Assembly (NCBI RefSeq): GCF_030272615.1
Contig: NC_081406.1
Coordinates: 165,525,521-165,589,520 of the forward strand
Direction of reading: 5' to 3'
DNA from: Cryptomeria japonica
Taxonomy: Eukaryota > Streptophyta > Pinopsida > Cupressales > Cupressaceae
DNA length: 64,000 bases
This document shows, in pieces, positions 31,502 to 44,241 of this stretch. The notes beneath the pieces were generated by a model, which saw only the letters and a list, made by a program, of their open reading frames with translations, did not search any database and was not told the DNA's origin. A program made the position numbers and the translations under genes. How positions within the stretch are numbered: the first letter of the stretch is position 1; the number at the start of each line of letters is the position of its first letter.

Positions 31502-34240
31502 CTATGACCTCTTAGGACACCATTTTTATGTTGTTATGGGTCGTATGGTCTCGTAAGGGGTCATATGGTGTCCGATGACCCATTAGGACACCATATGACC
31601 CCTTAGGACACCATATGGTGTCATTATGTGTCGCATGGTGTCTTGAGGTGTCATATGGTGTTCTATTGGCTCTTAGGACACCATATAACCCCTTAGGACA
31701 CCATATGGTGTCATTAAGGGTCGTATAGTGTGCTAAGGGGTCATATGGTGTCCTAATACCCCTTAGAACACCATATGACCCCTTAGGTATCATTAGGCAT
31801 TATTTTATGTCGTTAGGGGTCATATGGTGTCCTATGACCCCTTAGGACACAATATGACCCCTTAGGACACCATACAACATCATTAGGGGTCATATGGTAT
31901 CCAATGACCCCTTAGGACACAATATGACCCCTTAGGTGTTGTTAGGGGTCATATTGTGTCCTAATGGGTCATATGGTGTCCTACAACCCCTTAGGACACC
32001 ATATGGTGTCGTTAGGGATTGTATAGTGTGCTAAGGGGTCATATTGTGTCCTAAAGGTTTGTGGGACACCATATAACCCCTTAGGACACCATATGACCAC
32101 TTTGATATCATTAGGGGTCATATTGTGTCCTAAGGGGTCATATGGTGTCTCGTGACACCATATGACCCCTTAGGACACCATATCATGTCGTTATGGGTCT
32201 TCTTGTGTTCTAAGGGGTCATATAGTTTATATGACCCCCTAGGAAACCATATGACCCCTTAGGACACCATATGGTATCATAAATGGTCATATGGTGTCGT
32301 AAGGGGTCGTGTGGTGTCTTAAGGGGTCATATGGTGTCCTATGACCCCTTAGGACACTATATAGCATCATTAGGGGTCATATTGTGTCTTATGACCCCTT
32401 AGGACACCACATGGTGTCGTTATGGGTCGTATGGTGATCTAAGGGGTCATATGGTATTCTATAACCCTCTAGGACACCATATTATGTTGTTATGGGTCGT
32501 ATGGTCTCCTAAGGGGTCATATGGTGTCTTATGATCGCTTAGGACACCATATGACCCTTTAGGACACAATATGGTGTCATTATGCATTGTATGGTGTCCT
32601 AAGGGGTCATATGGTGTTCTATGACCCCTTAGGACATTATATGACCCCTTAGGACACCATATGGTGTCATTAGGGGTTGTATGGTGTGCTAAGGGGTCAT
32701 ATGGTGTCCTATGACCTCTTAGAACACCATATGACCCCTTAGGTATCGTTACGCATCATTTTGTGTCCTTAGGGGTCATTTGGTGTCCTATGACCCCTTA
32801 GGACACAATATGACCTCTTAGGACACCATACAGTGTCATTAGGGGTCATATGGTCTCCTATGACCCCTTAGGTGTTGTCAGGGGTCATATTGTGTTCTAA
32901 CAGGTCATATGGTGTCGTACGACCCCTTAGGACACCATATGGTGTTGTTAGAGGTTGTATGGTGTGCTAAGCAGTCATATTATGTACTAAAGGTTCCTAG
33001 GAGATCATATAACCCCTTAGGACACCATATGACCCTTTAGTTATGTTTAGGGGTCATATTGTGTCCTAAGGGGTCATATGGTGTCTCGTGACACAATATG
33101 ACCCCTTAGGGCACCATATCCTATCGTTATGGGTCTTCTTGTGTTCTAAGAGGTCATATGGTGTTATATGATCCCTTAGGATGCCATATGACCTCTTAGG
33201 ACACCATATGACCCCTTAGGACACCACATGGTGTTGTAAAGAGTCATATGGTGTCTTAAAGGGTTGTATAATGTCCTAAGGGGTCATATGGTGTCCTATG
33301 ACCCCTTAGGACACTATATGACATCATTAGGGGTCATATTATGTCCTAAGGGGTCATATTGTCTTATGACCCCTTAGGAAACCACATGGTGTTGTTATGG
33401 GTCGTATGGTGTTCTAAGGGGTTGCATGGTGTTCTATGACCCTCTAGGGTACCATATTATGTTGTTATGGCTTGTATGGTCTCCTAAGGGGTTATATGGT
33501 GTCCTATGACCCCTTAGGACAACATGTGGTGTCATTATGCAGTGTATGGTGTCCTAAGGGGTCATATGGTGTTATTAGAGGTCGTATGGTGTGCTAAGGG
33601 GTCATATGGTATCCTATGACCCCTTAGAACACCGTATGACCCCTTAGGTATCGATAGGTGTCATTTTGTGTTGTTAGGGATGTCCCCTTAAGACACCATA
33701 TAGTGTCGTTAGGGGTCATATGGTGTCCTATAACCCCTTAGGACACAATATGACCCCTTAGGTGTTGTTAGGGGTCATATTGTGTCCTAATGGGTCATAT
33801 GGTGTCCTATGACCCCTTAGACACCATATGGTGTCATTAGGGGTTGTATGGTTTATTAAAGGGTCATATTGTGCCCTAAATGTTCCTAGGACATCATATA
33901 ACCCCTTAGGACACCATATGACCCATTAGGTATCGTTAGGGGTCATATTGTGTCCTAAGGGGTCATATGGTGTCTCATGACACCATATGACCCTTTAGGA
34001 CACCATATCATGTTGTTATGGGTCTTCTTGTGTTCTAAGGGGTCATATGGTGTTATATGACCCCTTAGGATACCATATGACCCCTTAGGACACCATATGG
34101 TGTTGTATGGTGTCCTAAGGGGTCATAAGGTGTTCTATGACCCCTTAGGACACTATATGACCCCTTAGGTGTCTTTCGAGGTCGTATTATGTCCTAATGG
34201 GTCATATGGTGTTTTATGACCCCTTAGGACACCATATCAT
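31502..34240. repeat. Foldback satellite, block 2
   Basis: Continuation of block 1 after element A. The diagnostic substring ATTATGTTGTTATGGGT recurs near 32480 and 33450, giving a higher-order period of roughly 0.95 kb; the junction at 31502 falls at the same phase. Individual half-units differ by point changes. No genes. Confidence 0.95.
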
Positions 34241-35026
34241 TGTTAGGATTCCCACTGATACTAAGAGGGGAGGGTGAATCAATATCTAACCGGTTATAAG
34301 ATTTTCTTAACTTAAAACATGTAAAGCATATCAATACTGTATACCGGTAAACAAGAAATAATGCAATAAACAGAGATACCAACAACCTACATGAAATACA
34401 CACCATAACACAGTAGTTTAACGAGGAACCCAGTGTGGGAAAAAACTTGGTGGGATTTGTGACCCACAATATTCACTTACTAGCCAATAAGAGAATATTA
34501 CTGCTACAAGAGGGGCCTGTACATGTAGGAAGGCCAAGTGCCTAGAGCTCACTGCTCAATTACAAAATGGGAAGTCTCACTGACTTAGAAAATGGATTAT
34601 ATAAATCCAATGTCTTGTACTACTTCAAAATAGCATCTACTATGCTAGATCCAGTACCGGTTTATAGCTTTGCTTTATACATAAACCCTTAACCTATAAT
34701 TCGCATAATAGGTCTGCCCTATTTTGCCTATCTTCTACCTTCATCTATTACATAAATGTTCTACAATGATCTCTTATATATATGAGTCATTTTACAACTT
34801 ACAAAGTCGGCTTACAATAATTAACAAGATATATTATAAACAAAATCCCTGTTGGCTTCTGTGCCGGTATGCTTCCTTTCACTGTTGGTGGTCTCTGTGC
34901 TGGTGTAGAGTCTGTCTTTGCTGATGCCAGTGAATTGTCTTGCCGGTGTCATAGGATTGCAAGGTTGCCATGAATGACAAAACCTTTTATTCACCTACAA
35001 TGTCTCATTGGAGTGTGCATTTGCCA
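34241..35026 (-). mobile_element. Solo LTR inserted in the satellite
   Basis: 786 bp with TGTTAGGATT start and TTTGCCA end, flanked by atcat (34236-34240) and ataat (35027-35031), a target duplication with one mismatch. It shares with other LTR ends here the string GAGGGTGAATCA near its left end and GTGGGAAAAAACTTGGTGGG inside. These blocks also occur in element D's LTR or the fragment at 49960, so it is probably a copia-type LTR in minus orientation. No coding region. Confidence 0.7.
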
Positions 35027-35031
35027 ATAAT

Positions 35032-37431
35032 TGTGTTGTTGTGGGTCTTCTTGTGTTCTAAGGGGTCATATGGTTTTATATGACCCCTTAGGATACCATA
35101 TGACCCCTTAGGACACCATATGGTGTCGTAAAGGGTCGTATGGTGTCGTAAGGGGTCATGTGCTATCCTAAGGGGTCATATGGTCTCCTATGACCCCTTA
35201 GGACACTATATGGCATCATTAGGGGTCATATTATGTCCTAAGGGGTCATATTGTGTCTTATGACCCCTTAGGACACCACATGGTGTTGTTATGGGTCGTA
35301 TGGTGTTCTACGGGGTCATATGGTATTCTATGACCCTCTAGGACACCATATTATGTTGTTATGGATCGTATGGTCTCCTAAGGGGTCATATGGTGTCCTA
35401 TGATCCCTTAGGACACCATATGACCCTTTAGGACACCATATGGTGTCATTATGCATTATCTGGTGTCCTAAGGGGTCATATGGTCTTCTATGACCCCTTA
35501 GGACACCATATGACCCCTTAGAACACCATATGGTGTCATTAGGGGTCGTATGGTGTGATAAGGGGTCATATGGTGTCCTATGACCCATTAGAACACCATA
35601 TTACCCCTTAGGTATCGTTAGGTATCATTTTGTGTTGTTAGGGGTCATTTGGTGTCCTATGACCCCTTAGGACACCATACAGTGTTGTTAGGGGTCATAT
35701 GGTGTCCTATGACCCCTTAGGACACAATATGACCCCTTAGGTGTTGTTAGGGATCATATTGTGTTCTAACAAGTCATATGGTGTGCTAAGGGGTCATATT
35801 GTGTCCTAAAGGTTCCTAGGACATCATATAATCCCTTAGGATACCACATGACCCCTTAGGCATCTTTAGGGGTCATATTGTGTCCTAAGGGGTCATATGG
35901 TGTCTCGTTATACAATATGACCCCTTAGGACACCATATCATGTTGTTATGGGTCTTCTTGTGTTCTAAGGGGTCATATGGTGTTATATGAGCCCTTAGGA
36001 TGCCATATGACCCCTTAGGACACCATATGGTGTTGTAAAGGGTCCTATGGTGTCTTAAGGGGTCGTATAGTGTCCTAAGGGGTCATATGGTGTCCTATGA
36101 CCCCTTAGGACACTATATGACATCGTTAGGGGTCATATTATGTCCTAAGGGGTCATATTGTGTCTTATGACCCTTTAGGAAACCACATTGTGTCGTTATG
36201 GGTTGTATGGTGTTCTATGGCCCTTTAGGACACCATATTATGTTGTTATGGGTTGTATGGTCTCCTAAGGGGTCATATGGTATCCTATGAGCCCTTAGGA
36301 CAACATATGGTGTTATTATGCATAGTATGGTGTCCTAAGGGGTCATATGGTGTTCCATGACCCCTTAGGACACCATATGGTGTCATTAGGGGTCGTATGG
36401 TGTGCTAAGGGGTCATATAGTGTCCTATGATCCCTTAGAACACCAATGACCCCTTAGGTATCATTAGGTGTCATTTTGTGTTGTTAGGGGTCATATGGTG
36501 TCCTATGACCCCTTAGGACACAATATGACCCCTTAGGTGTTGTTAGGGGTCATATTATGTCCTAACGGGTCATATGGTGTCCTACGACCCCTTAGGACAC
36601 CATATGGTGTCGTTAGGGGTTGTATGGTTTGGTAAGGGGTCATATTGTGTCCTAAGGGGTCATATGGTGTCTCATGACACAATATGACCCCTTAGAACAC
36701 CATATCATGTCGTTATGGGTCTTCTTATGTTCTAAGGGGTCATATGGTGTTATATGCCCCCTTAGGATACCATATGACCCCTTAGGATACCATATGGTGT
36801 CGTATGGTGTCCTATGACCCCTTAGGACACCATATGGTGTCGTATGGTGTCCTATGACCCCTTAGGACACCATATGGTGTCGTATGGTGTCCTATGACCC
36901 CTTAGGACACTATATGACCCCTTAGGTGTTGTCTGGGGTTGTATTGTGTCCTAATGGGTCATATGGAGTTTTATGACCCCTTAGGACACCATATGACCCC
37001 TTGGGACACTATATGGTCCTATGGGTCGTGTGGTGTCCTAAGTGGTCATATGGTGTCCTATGACCCCTTAGGACACCATATGACCCTTTAGGATGCCACA
37101 TTGTGTCATTAGGGGTCGTATGGTGTCCTAAGGGGCCATTTGGTGTCTTATGACCCCTTAGAACACCATATGGTGTCATTTGGTGTTTTATGACCCCTTA
37201 GAACACCATATGGTGTCATTTGGTGTCTTATGACCCCTTAGGACACCATATGGTGTCATTGGGAGTCTTATTGTGTGTTAAGGGGTCATATGATGTTTTA
37301 TGACCCCTTAGGACACCATATGATCCCTTAGGAGACCATAAGGTGTTGTTAGGGGTCATATTGTGTGCTAAGGGGTCATATGATGTTCTATGACCCCTTA
37401 GGACACTATATAGCCCCTTAGGAAACCATAT
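35032..37431. repeat. Foldback satellite, block 3
   Basis: Same array as blocks 1 and 2, resuming in phase after the solo LTR. Diagnostic strings occur near 35350 and 36237, about 0.89 kb apart. A local triplicate (CGTATGGTGTCCTATGACCC, 36798-36905) and short duplications near 37160-37260 show recent local expansion. Ends in purine-rich DNA. Confidence 0.95.
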
Positions 37432-37995
37432 GTACTAAGTTTCAAATAAGGATAGATATAAGGGTGAAGAGAGATGAAGAACGAAAGAGAGGGATAAGAA
37501 CTAAAGGACAAGGACATAAATAGAGATATAGATATTAAGGAGTATGAAGTGAGAGGGAGAAAAACTAAAGGATGAGGATGGATAGAAAGAGGTAGACATA
37601 TCTAGATATTGAAAAGGAGAGAGGAAGATAAAGATTAAAAATGAAGATAAAGGGAGAGGGAGATAAATAGATATAGAGAAATAGAGAGGTAAAGACAAAG
37701 ATAAATATATAAAGAGATGGAGAAAAATGGATAGAGAGGGGTAAAGAGAGTGAGATAAAAAAAAGGAAGAGATAGAGAGATATAAAGGAAGAGAAATATC
37801 GATAGATAGAGAGATATAGATAGTGCAAGAGAGTGAGAAAGAGAGATAGAGATTATAGATAGGGATAGATAGAGAAGGAGAGAGAGAAAGAGGGAGATAT
37901 AGAGATATATAAAGGCACTATAGAGAAGGATGTGGGGAGCGAGCCAGAGATATATAAAGATGGAGTAAATAAAGAGATAAAAGGTAGAGAAAGGG
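37432..37995. repeat. Purine-rich simple-sequence tract, left half
   Basis: GA-rich and GATA-rich irregular repeats (AGAGAGATAGAGATATAGA style), almost free of C and T apart from T in GATA. Minus-strand ORFs rich in Ser, Leu, Tyr and Ile are artefacts of it. It continues at 45757-46345 after element C. Confidence 0.85.
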
Positions 37996-39511
37996 TGGTA
38001 CAGGGGCACCTCATCAACATGAAAATTATGTCTCTATGAGTGAATAATAGTATCATTGTAGTGTATTAGTGTCTTGTGCTATGCAAGTGTGTTTTATGTA
38101 TTCAATAAACCCCACCATGTAAGCCCATGTCACCAACTAGGCAATTTGATAAGCCAATTGGGACAATGCGGTCAATAGGGGTAGTAGATGGTTAAGTCTT
38201 ATGTTTGTTAGGTTTTTGAAATGTTTTAGGGGTGTTTTTTTGATCCATGTGTGTGGGTCCCAACCTTAGCAAGTTTGACAACATTTTGTGCAAAATTGCA
38301 ACTTTGAAAAATACAATTTTTGAGTGCAAAAGTGCAATTTTTTGAAATACGGTTGGAGGAAGCCTTTCAATGGCTCCAACCTACTCCAAATTTGGTTGGA
38401 AACCATTGGATATTTGTATAATCCTTGTGGAAATTATTTTGAAGGTTGCTAATGTTGTGGTTGGAGTTTGTGAAGCAATAAAACACTAAAATACTGAAGT
38501 TTTCCCAGAAATTCTGAGTTTGCAGTTGTTGCATGTGCCTGTACAGATTGATTTGAATCACACCATTCATGGAGTAGTTACAGGAGTGAAGTATATTTTA
38601 TTTGGTGGTGGTCTGAGGTCCTAACTATTCCGAAGTAGTGAGAACCCTCCATTTTTCTGATTGTAACTCAAAAAGTGAGGGTTTGGAGAGGGTTTTGAAT
38701 AAAAATGGTCATATCTTGCATTCTTGTCCACTAGAAGATTCTTAATTTTGTGGGAAAAATATAGGCCTCTTTAATTTAGGATTTTTTTGGATTTTTGTAG
38801 GGGAGACTTGTTTGTGAGGAGAATGAAGCAAAATTAGGTAGGCATCTCTATGTGACTGCCTTAGGCAAGATTTAGGACAGTCGTGATAAAACATCATAAC
38901 GGTGGATTCCAGGTGTGCAACCATGGAATTGGAGGTTACTCACCATCCCCCACATTCCCATAGAGTTTTATTTTTATTTTTATTTCATTTATTGGTAGTT
39001 ACTTTGTAAAATAGGCCTAATTTCCCTAATTAGGTCTCTTGGTCTCTAAGGGGTTCAGACCCTGGAAGTACAGATTTGATCAAACCATTTTGGGGATAAG
39101 TACAGCTCCAAAAAGGGTATTTGAAATGGTGATTTTTTTGTTTGGGTGTGTGGAACATTCTGGAGTTAAGATCCATTTTATCGCCAAATAGGGCTACTAG
39201 CGTAGGGGGTAGGTTTCTAAAGGAGATATAAGGAAAGGGAGTCTAAACTCAAATCCAGTAATTGGACTAGTCCCTAATGGTCTTAAATAAACCAAATCCT
39301 AAGCCCTTTGGAGTAGGAAGACATATGATGGTGTATGGCAAGTATGAAGGCACTTACTCATCTTGAGTAGGCCTAAACCTAATGGAATTGTGAGTAGTTT
39401 GAACCAAGGGTGTAGAGTCCTTCCTTGTAGGACCCTTGTGAACATTTGAGGGGTCAGAAGTCTAACTATGTTTGGGATTAACCTTAGGTGTGTGGGTAGG
39501 GCTCTGCATCA
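37996..39511 (+). repeat. 5' LTR of element C
   Basis: 1516 bp, begins TGGTACAGGGGCACC, ends GCTCTGCATCA. A TATAAGG lies at 39227-39233 and is kept in the 3' LTR near 45470. The start sequence matches that of element B's LTR, showing family relationship. Confidence 0.93.
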
Positions 39512-39513
39512 GG

Positions 39514-39525
39514 TGGTATCATAGC
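39514..39525 (+). promoter_or_regulatory. Primer binding site of element C
   Basis: TGGTATCATAGC, one mismatch from the initiator-Met PBS (TGGTATCAGAGC), two bases after the LTR. Confidence 0.85.
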
Positions 39526-39561
39526 AAAGGGGTGTCCTTTGGAAGAGAAGGAGAATACAAG

Positions 39562-40760
39562 ATGTCGAAAGAAGAGGGATCTCAAGATGTACCAACAAGA
39601 ATGACTAATGTGGAGTTGAATGTTCTAGTGAAGAAGTATATGGTAGAGAGAAGAGTAGTCAAGGCTAAGAATCAGGCCTTGAGAGATGAGATGGACCGGT
39701 TGAAGAACAAAGTGGAGAGGGGAGAGAGAGACTCTGGAGATGCTAAAGAAGGGGATGAAGAGGAGATCCCTAGGCAGGAAGAATTAGAGGTTCCTGCAGA
39801 CCAGAGGCCCTTGATGAATTTCCTCAAGTCCATGGAGAGAAGAAAAATGGATGTAAAGCTGGATCTGCTAGTGTTTGTAGGCAAGATGGAGCCTGATACA
39901 GTGATGGAGGGGATAGACTCCTTGGACAACTTTTTTGAAAGTGAAGACATCCCAGAGCACCAAAGGGTGAAGATGGCCCAATACAAGATGAAAGGGGTTG
40001 CACTTACTTGGTGGACCTTCATCCAAGATGAGAGGATGAAAGAGGGAAAGAGAAAAGTGGCTACATGGAAGAAGGTGATGACTTTGGTGAAGGATGCCTA
40101 TGTCCCAATGGACTACAATGTCACATTGCATAGAAGAAGACAAAACTTGAAGCAGAAGGAGCTGAACGTGAGCTCCTACACAAAGGAGTTCATGAAGTTG
40201 TGTGTGAGGACCAAGGTGAAAGAGAGTGCATATGAGAAGGTGGCAAGGTATTTCAATGGGTTGAGATTTGCAATCCTGGGATTTGAATCTACACACCCCG
40301 GAGATAGTCCAAAAGTGCTTTCAATTGGCACTCAAGGTGGAGGAGAAGTTGAAGAGGAGGCATGGACAAAATGGTAGAGGTAAAGGGAGACAAAAAAGAG
40401 GGGGAAGAGGCCCTTTCAAAGGTAGAGGAAATGGCTTTGGATACCAAGGTGAGTCTAGCCAAGAAGGTAATAGAGGAGAGAGCAGTTACAACCAAGGAGG
40501 AAGCTACAATCCAAGAGGGAGCTTTAGGGGTAGGAGACCACCCTCTAGAGGAAGATCCCAAGGCAGAGGACCTCCTAGATGGTATAACTACAACCAAGAA
40601 TGGATCTTAGCCAATAGGTGTCCGGAGAAGGCTTCTAGCTCGATGGGAGAAAGGAGAAGCAATTTGGTGCAAGAATCCGATTGTCAAAGTGTGGCAAGTA
40701 CAAACACCTATCAAAGTGTTAATGCTCCTGATATCTATGACTACCCTGAAAGAGGAGAGG
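39562..40760 (+). pseudogene. gag: gag of element C
   Basis: ATG 39562 (MSKEEGSQDV) is preferred over the in-frame ATG at 39472, which lies inside the LTR. A coiled-coil start is followed by a gag domain (LTWWTFIQDERMKEGK, then RRRQNLKQKELNVSSYTKEF). A frameshift occurs near 40285-40300, after which gag continues in the next frame (EIVQKCFQLALKVEEK) into a Gly/Arg-rich basic region. The zinc knuckle has lost key Cys residues (WYNYNQEWILANRC). Compare element B gag, which has a stop where this copy has CAG. Confidence 0.85.
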
Positions 40761-41520
40761 CTCTGATGATGAGGAGAGTAGTAACCACCATGAAGGTCCC
40801 TAACAAGGAACCTACACAAAGGAAATCTCTTTTCAAAACCACTTGCAAGGCAGGAGGAAAGGTATGTAAGGACTTGATAGACTCTAGGTCTACTGAAAAC
40901 TTTATATCACTTGAAATGGTAGAAAAGCTTAAACTTAGAAGGCTACCTCATCCTTACCCCTACAAGGTCTCATGGCTCACCCAAGGTTAGTAAGAAGGCT
41001 TGGGTGGAGTTTCATATTTGATCATACAAGGATAGACTGCTTTTTAATATAGCCAAGATGGATGCATGCCATCTCTTATTTGGGAGACCATGGCAGTATG
41101 AATTGAAATCTCATCATGATGGGGTGAGAAACACTTACTCAATCACTAAGAATGGTAAAGTGATAGACCTCTTACCTCTGATAGAGGAAGAGATGGAAAC
41201 AAATGGGAAAGATGCCAAAGTGCTAATGATGGAAGGAAAATAGTTCATGAAAGAGATTACAGAGAAAGGTGCAGTTTGATATTCCCTCATGCCTAGTCCC
41301 AAGGTGACAAAGAAAGAATAGTTTGTAGAAGGGAAAGAAGGAGGACAAAAGCGTGCATAGAACCTGAAGTCAGACAATTGATTGGTAAGTACAAAGGCAT
41401 CATCTCAGATGGAATGCCAAGATCCCTGCCACCAGTGAGAGACATTAGTCACTGCATAGATTTGATCCCTAGGTCTACCCTACCCAACAAAGCAGCATAC
41501 AAACTCACTCCATAGAAGAA
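40761..41520 (+). pseudogene. Protease region of element C, badly damaged
   Basis: Active-site motif reads LIDSRSTENFIS; the Gly of DSG is replaced by Arg. A stop at 40988 and a frameshift follow. MDACHLLFGRPWQYELKS (41058 onward) is the retropepsin C-terminal motif in another frame. Several further stops lie before RT at 41528. Confidence 0.8.
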
Positions 41521-42840
41521 TGTAGAGATGGAAAGGCAGATTGAAGAGTTGCTTGAATCAAGACTGATTGGAAATAGCTTGAGCCCATGTGTATTACCTG
41601 TTATCCTTGTACCCAAGAAAGAAGGCACTTGGAGGCTTTGTACAGACTCAAGGACCATCAACAAGATAACTATAAGTTATATGTTCCCAATCTCTAGGAT
41701 AGAGGATTTGCTTGATTTCTTGGGGAATGCTAAATATTTCACCAAAATGGATCTAAAAAGTGGATACCATCAGATTAGGATAAGATCGGGGGATGAATGG
41801 AAAACAACTTTTTAAACCAATGAGGGGTTATATGAGTGGAAAGTCATGCCATTTGGGCTATCCAATGCCCCTAGTACCTTTATGAGGTTGACGAATGAGG
41901 TCTTGGTGGAGTTTATAGGCAAGTTTGTCATAGTATATCTAGATGATATCTTGATCTTCAGTCACACAAGGGAAGAGGACCTCAAACATATAGATTTGGT
42001 TCTCAAGAGGTTACATGAAGAGCAACTAATGATAAATTTAGATAAGTGTTTGTTCATGCAGGAGGAGACCATCTATTTGGGCTTTGTAATCTCACAAGGT
42101 GAGTTGAAAATGGGCCAAGAAAAGGTAAGTGCCATACTATCGTGGCCAACACCTAAGACTATGAATGATGTCCGGAGCTTCCATGGTTTAGCAAATTTTT
42201 ATAGGAAGTTCATAAGAGGATTTAGTCATGTTTGTCCACCCATGCTTGACACCATAAAGGGAGGACAAAAGTGCAGGTTCAGTTGGACCAAGGAGGCAGA
42301 TGATTCATTTGAAACATTGAAGAAGAAGGTTGCAGAACAACCAGTCCTTGCCTTACCAAACTTCAACAAAATATTTCAGGTAGAGTGTGATGCAAGCCAC
42401 ATGGCTAATGGGGCAGTGCTCAGTCAAGAAGGAAGGCCTATTTCTATTTTCAGTGAAAAGATAAATGATGCCAAGAAGAGATACTCATCTTATGACTTGG
42501 AGATGTATGCTTTAGTACAATATTTGAAGAAGTGGAGGCACTATTTGTTTCCTAAAGAGTTCATAGTTTTTACTGATAATCAGGCACTCGGTTTCATCAA
42601 TAGCCAAGAGAAGCTAAACCACTAGCACATGAAGTGGGTAGAGACCCTACAAGCCTTCACCTTCACCCTCAAGCACAAGAAGGGGGTCAAGAACAAAGTT
42701 GTAGATGTCTTGAGTAGGAGGGTCTTAACTGTCAACCAAATTAAGATGGAGAGTGTTGGCATTGACTCCTTGAAGAGTATGTATGATGTTGATGAAGACT
42801 TTGGAGAGGTCTACAATGTATGTGAAACTTTTGGTGAGAG
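41521..42840 (+). pseudogene. Reverse transcriptase and RNase H of element C
   Basis: RT motifs: WRLCTDSRTINKITISYMFP, KSGYHQIRI, MPFGLSNAPSTFMRL and YLDD near 41936. RNase H follows: VECDASHMANGAVLSQ, RKRYSSYDLEMYALV-type region and VFTDNQALGFI. Stops at 41813 (TAA, Lys in B) and 42623 (TAG) interrupt. The frame is otherwise constant. Confidence 0.88.
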
Positions 42841-44235
42841 GTATCATGTTGAGTTTTCTGAATTACTGATACAAGATGGATTGTTATTCAAAGGAGGATA
42901 GTTGTGTATTCCTAAGTGTTCGATGAGGTTAAATATCATTAGGGAGAAGCATTGTGGAGCTATGGCAAGTCATTTTAGCCTTGATAAGACTCTAGACCTT
43001 TTGAAGCGACACTATTGCTGGCCTAAGTTGTAGGCAGATGTAAGAAAGTTTGTGGAAACATGTGTAATATATCAGAATGCCAAAGGGAAGTCCACTAATG
43101 CAGGTTTGTACCTGCCTTTACCCATTCCTTCTAGGCCATGGGAGAGTATAAGTATGGATTTTGTGTTGGGTCTACCTAGAACAAGGAGGGGATTTGACAG
43201 TGTCTTTGTAGTGGTGGATAGGTTTAGTAAAATGGCTCATTTCTTGCCATGTAAGACTTATTGTGATGCCTCATATGTTGTAGACCTATTCTTCAAAGAA
43301 ATAGTCTGGATACATGGATTGCCATTAACTATTGTTTCAGACAGAGATGTGAAGTTTATAGGTCACTTTTGGAGGACCCTTTGGAAGAAGTTGGGAACTA
43401 ACCTAGCTTTCTCATCAGCCTACCATCCTCAAACGGATGGCCAAAATAAATTTGTCAATAGGTCATTGGGAAACCTACTACGATGTTTGACAAGGCAACA
43501 TGGAGAGAAGTAGGACAATATCCTGTCATAGGAATAATTCTCATACAATGATACTATTACTAGGAGCACAGGGAAATCTCCATTCCAAATTGTATATGGC
43601 ATCCACCCAAGGGGAGTATTGGAGTTAAGAGATTTGCCCATAGAGGAACCCATTAGTGCAGATGGTGAAGCTTTTACATTAGCCATCAAGGAGGTACATG
43701 ACCAAGTGAAGTCTCATCTCCAACAATCTGCAAAGAAGTACAAGGCCTGTGCTGATAAGAAAAAGAGGGATGTGTAGTTTTGTGTTAGGGATTTGGTATG
43801 GGTACATTTGAAGAAGGAGAGACTCCCAAAAGGTAAGCATACCAAACTCATGCAGAGGAAGATTGGACCATGTCAAATTTTGAAGACGTGTGGACAAAAT
43901 ACCTATGAAATCCAACTTCCTCCTAATCTTGGAATATCACCTATCTTTAATGTGTGTGATCTTACACTTTTCAAAGGTAATGGAAATGAAGTGGAGGAAC
44001 CAATACAAGTTGCAACAGACAATGATATTCCAAAACATGAATCACCTAAGTTGAGCAAATTGTTAGACACTAGAGTCACAAAGAAGACAAGGAACATGGA
44101 GTACATTGAGTACTTGGTGGCTTGGTAGGACAAACTAGACTCAGAGGCAGTTTGGATGATAGATCAACAAATTTCCAACCATGGTGCTGACTTACAAATT
44201 ATGATCTCAAGTGGGCTTGAGATCTCTTCTCCTAG
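42841..44235 (+). pseudogene. Integrase and chromodomain of element C
   Basis: Zinc-domain remnants (KHCGAMASHFS and TCVIYQN, where Cys is changed). In the core, Asp in SMDFVLGLP and SDRDVKFIG are present, but the catalytic Glu is Lys ([10 protein letters not shown]). Stops at 42899, 43031, 43511, 43529, 43775 and 44126; several are TAG where B has Gln. GPY/F region: RKIGPCQILKTCGQNTYEI. Chromodomain remnant: LLDTRVTKKTR, then YIEYLVAW. Not functional. Confidence 0.88.
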
Positions 44236-44241
44236 GGAGTA

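Noticed and set aside
37501-38056. Overlapping minus-strand ORFs of 65-124 residues rich in Ser, Leu, Tyr and Ile
   Set aside because: They are translations of a GA/GATA simple repeat in several frames, with no domain and no codon bias. The same applies to 45807-46211.
39868-40296. 142-residue minus-strand ORF with many His and Leu
   Set aside because: Antisense shadow of element C gag.
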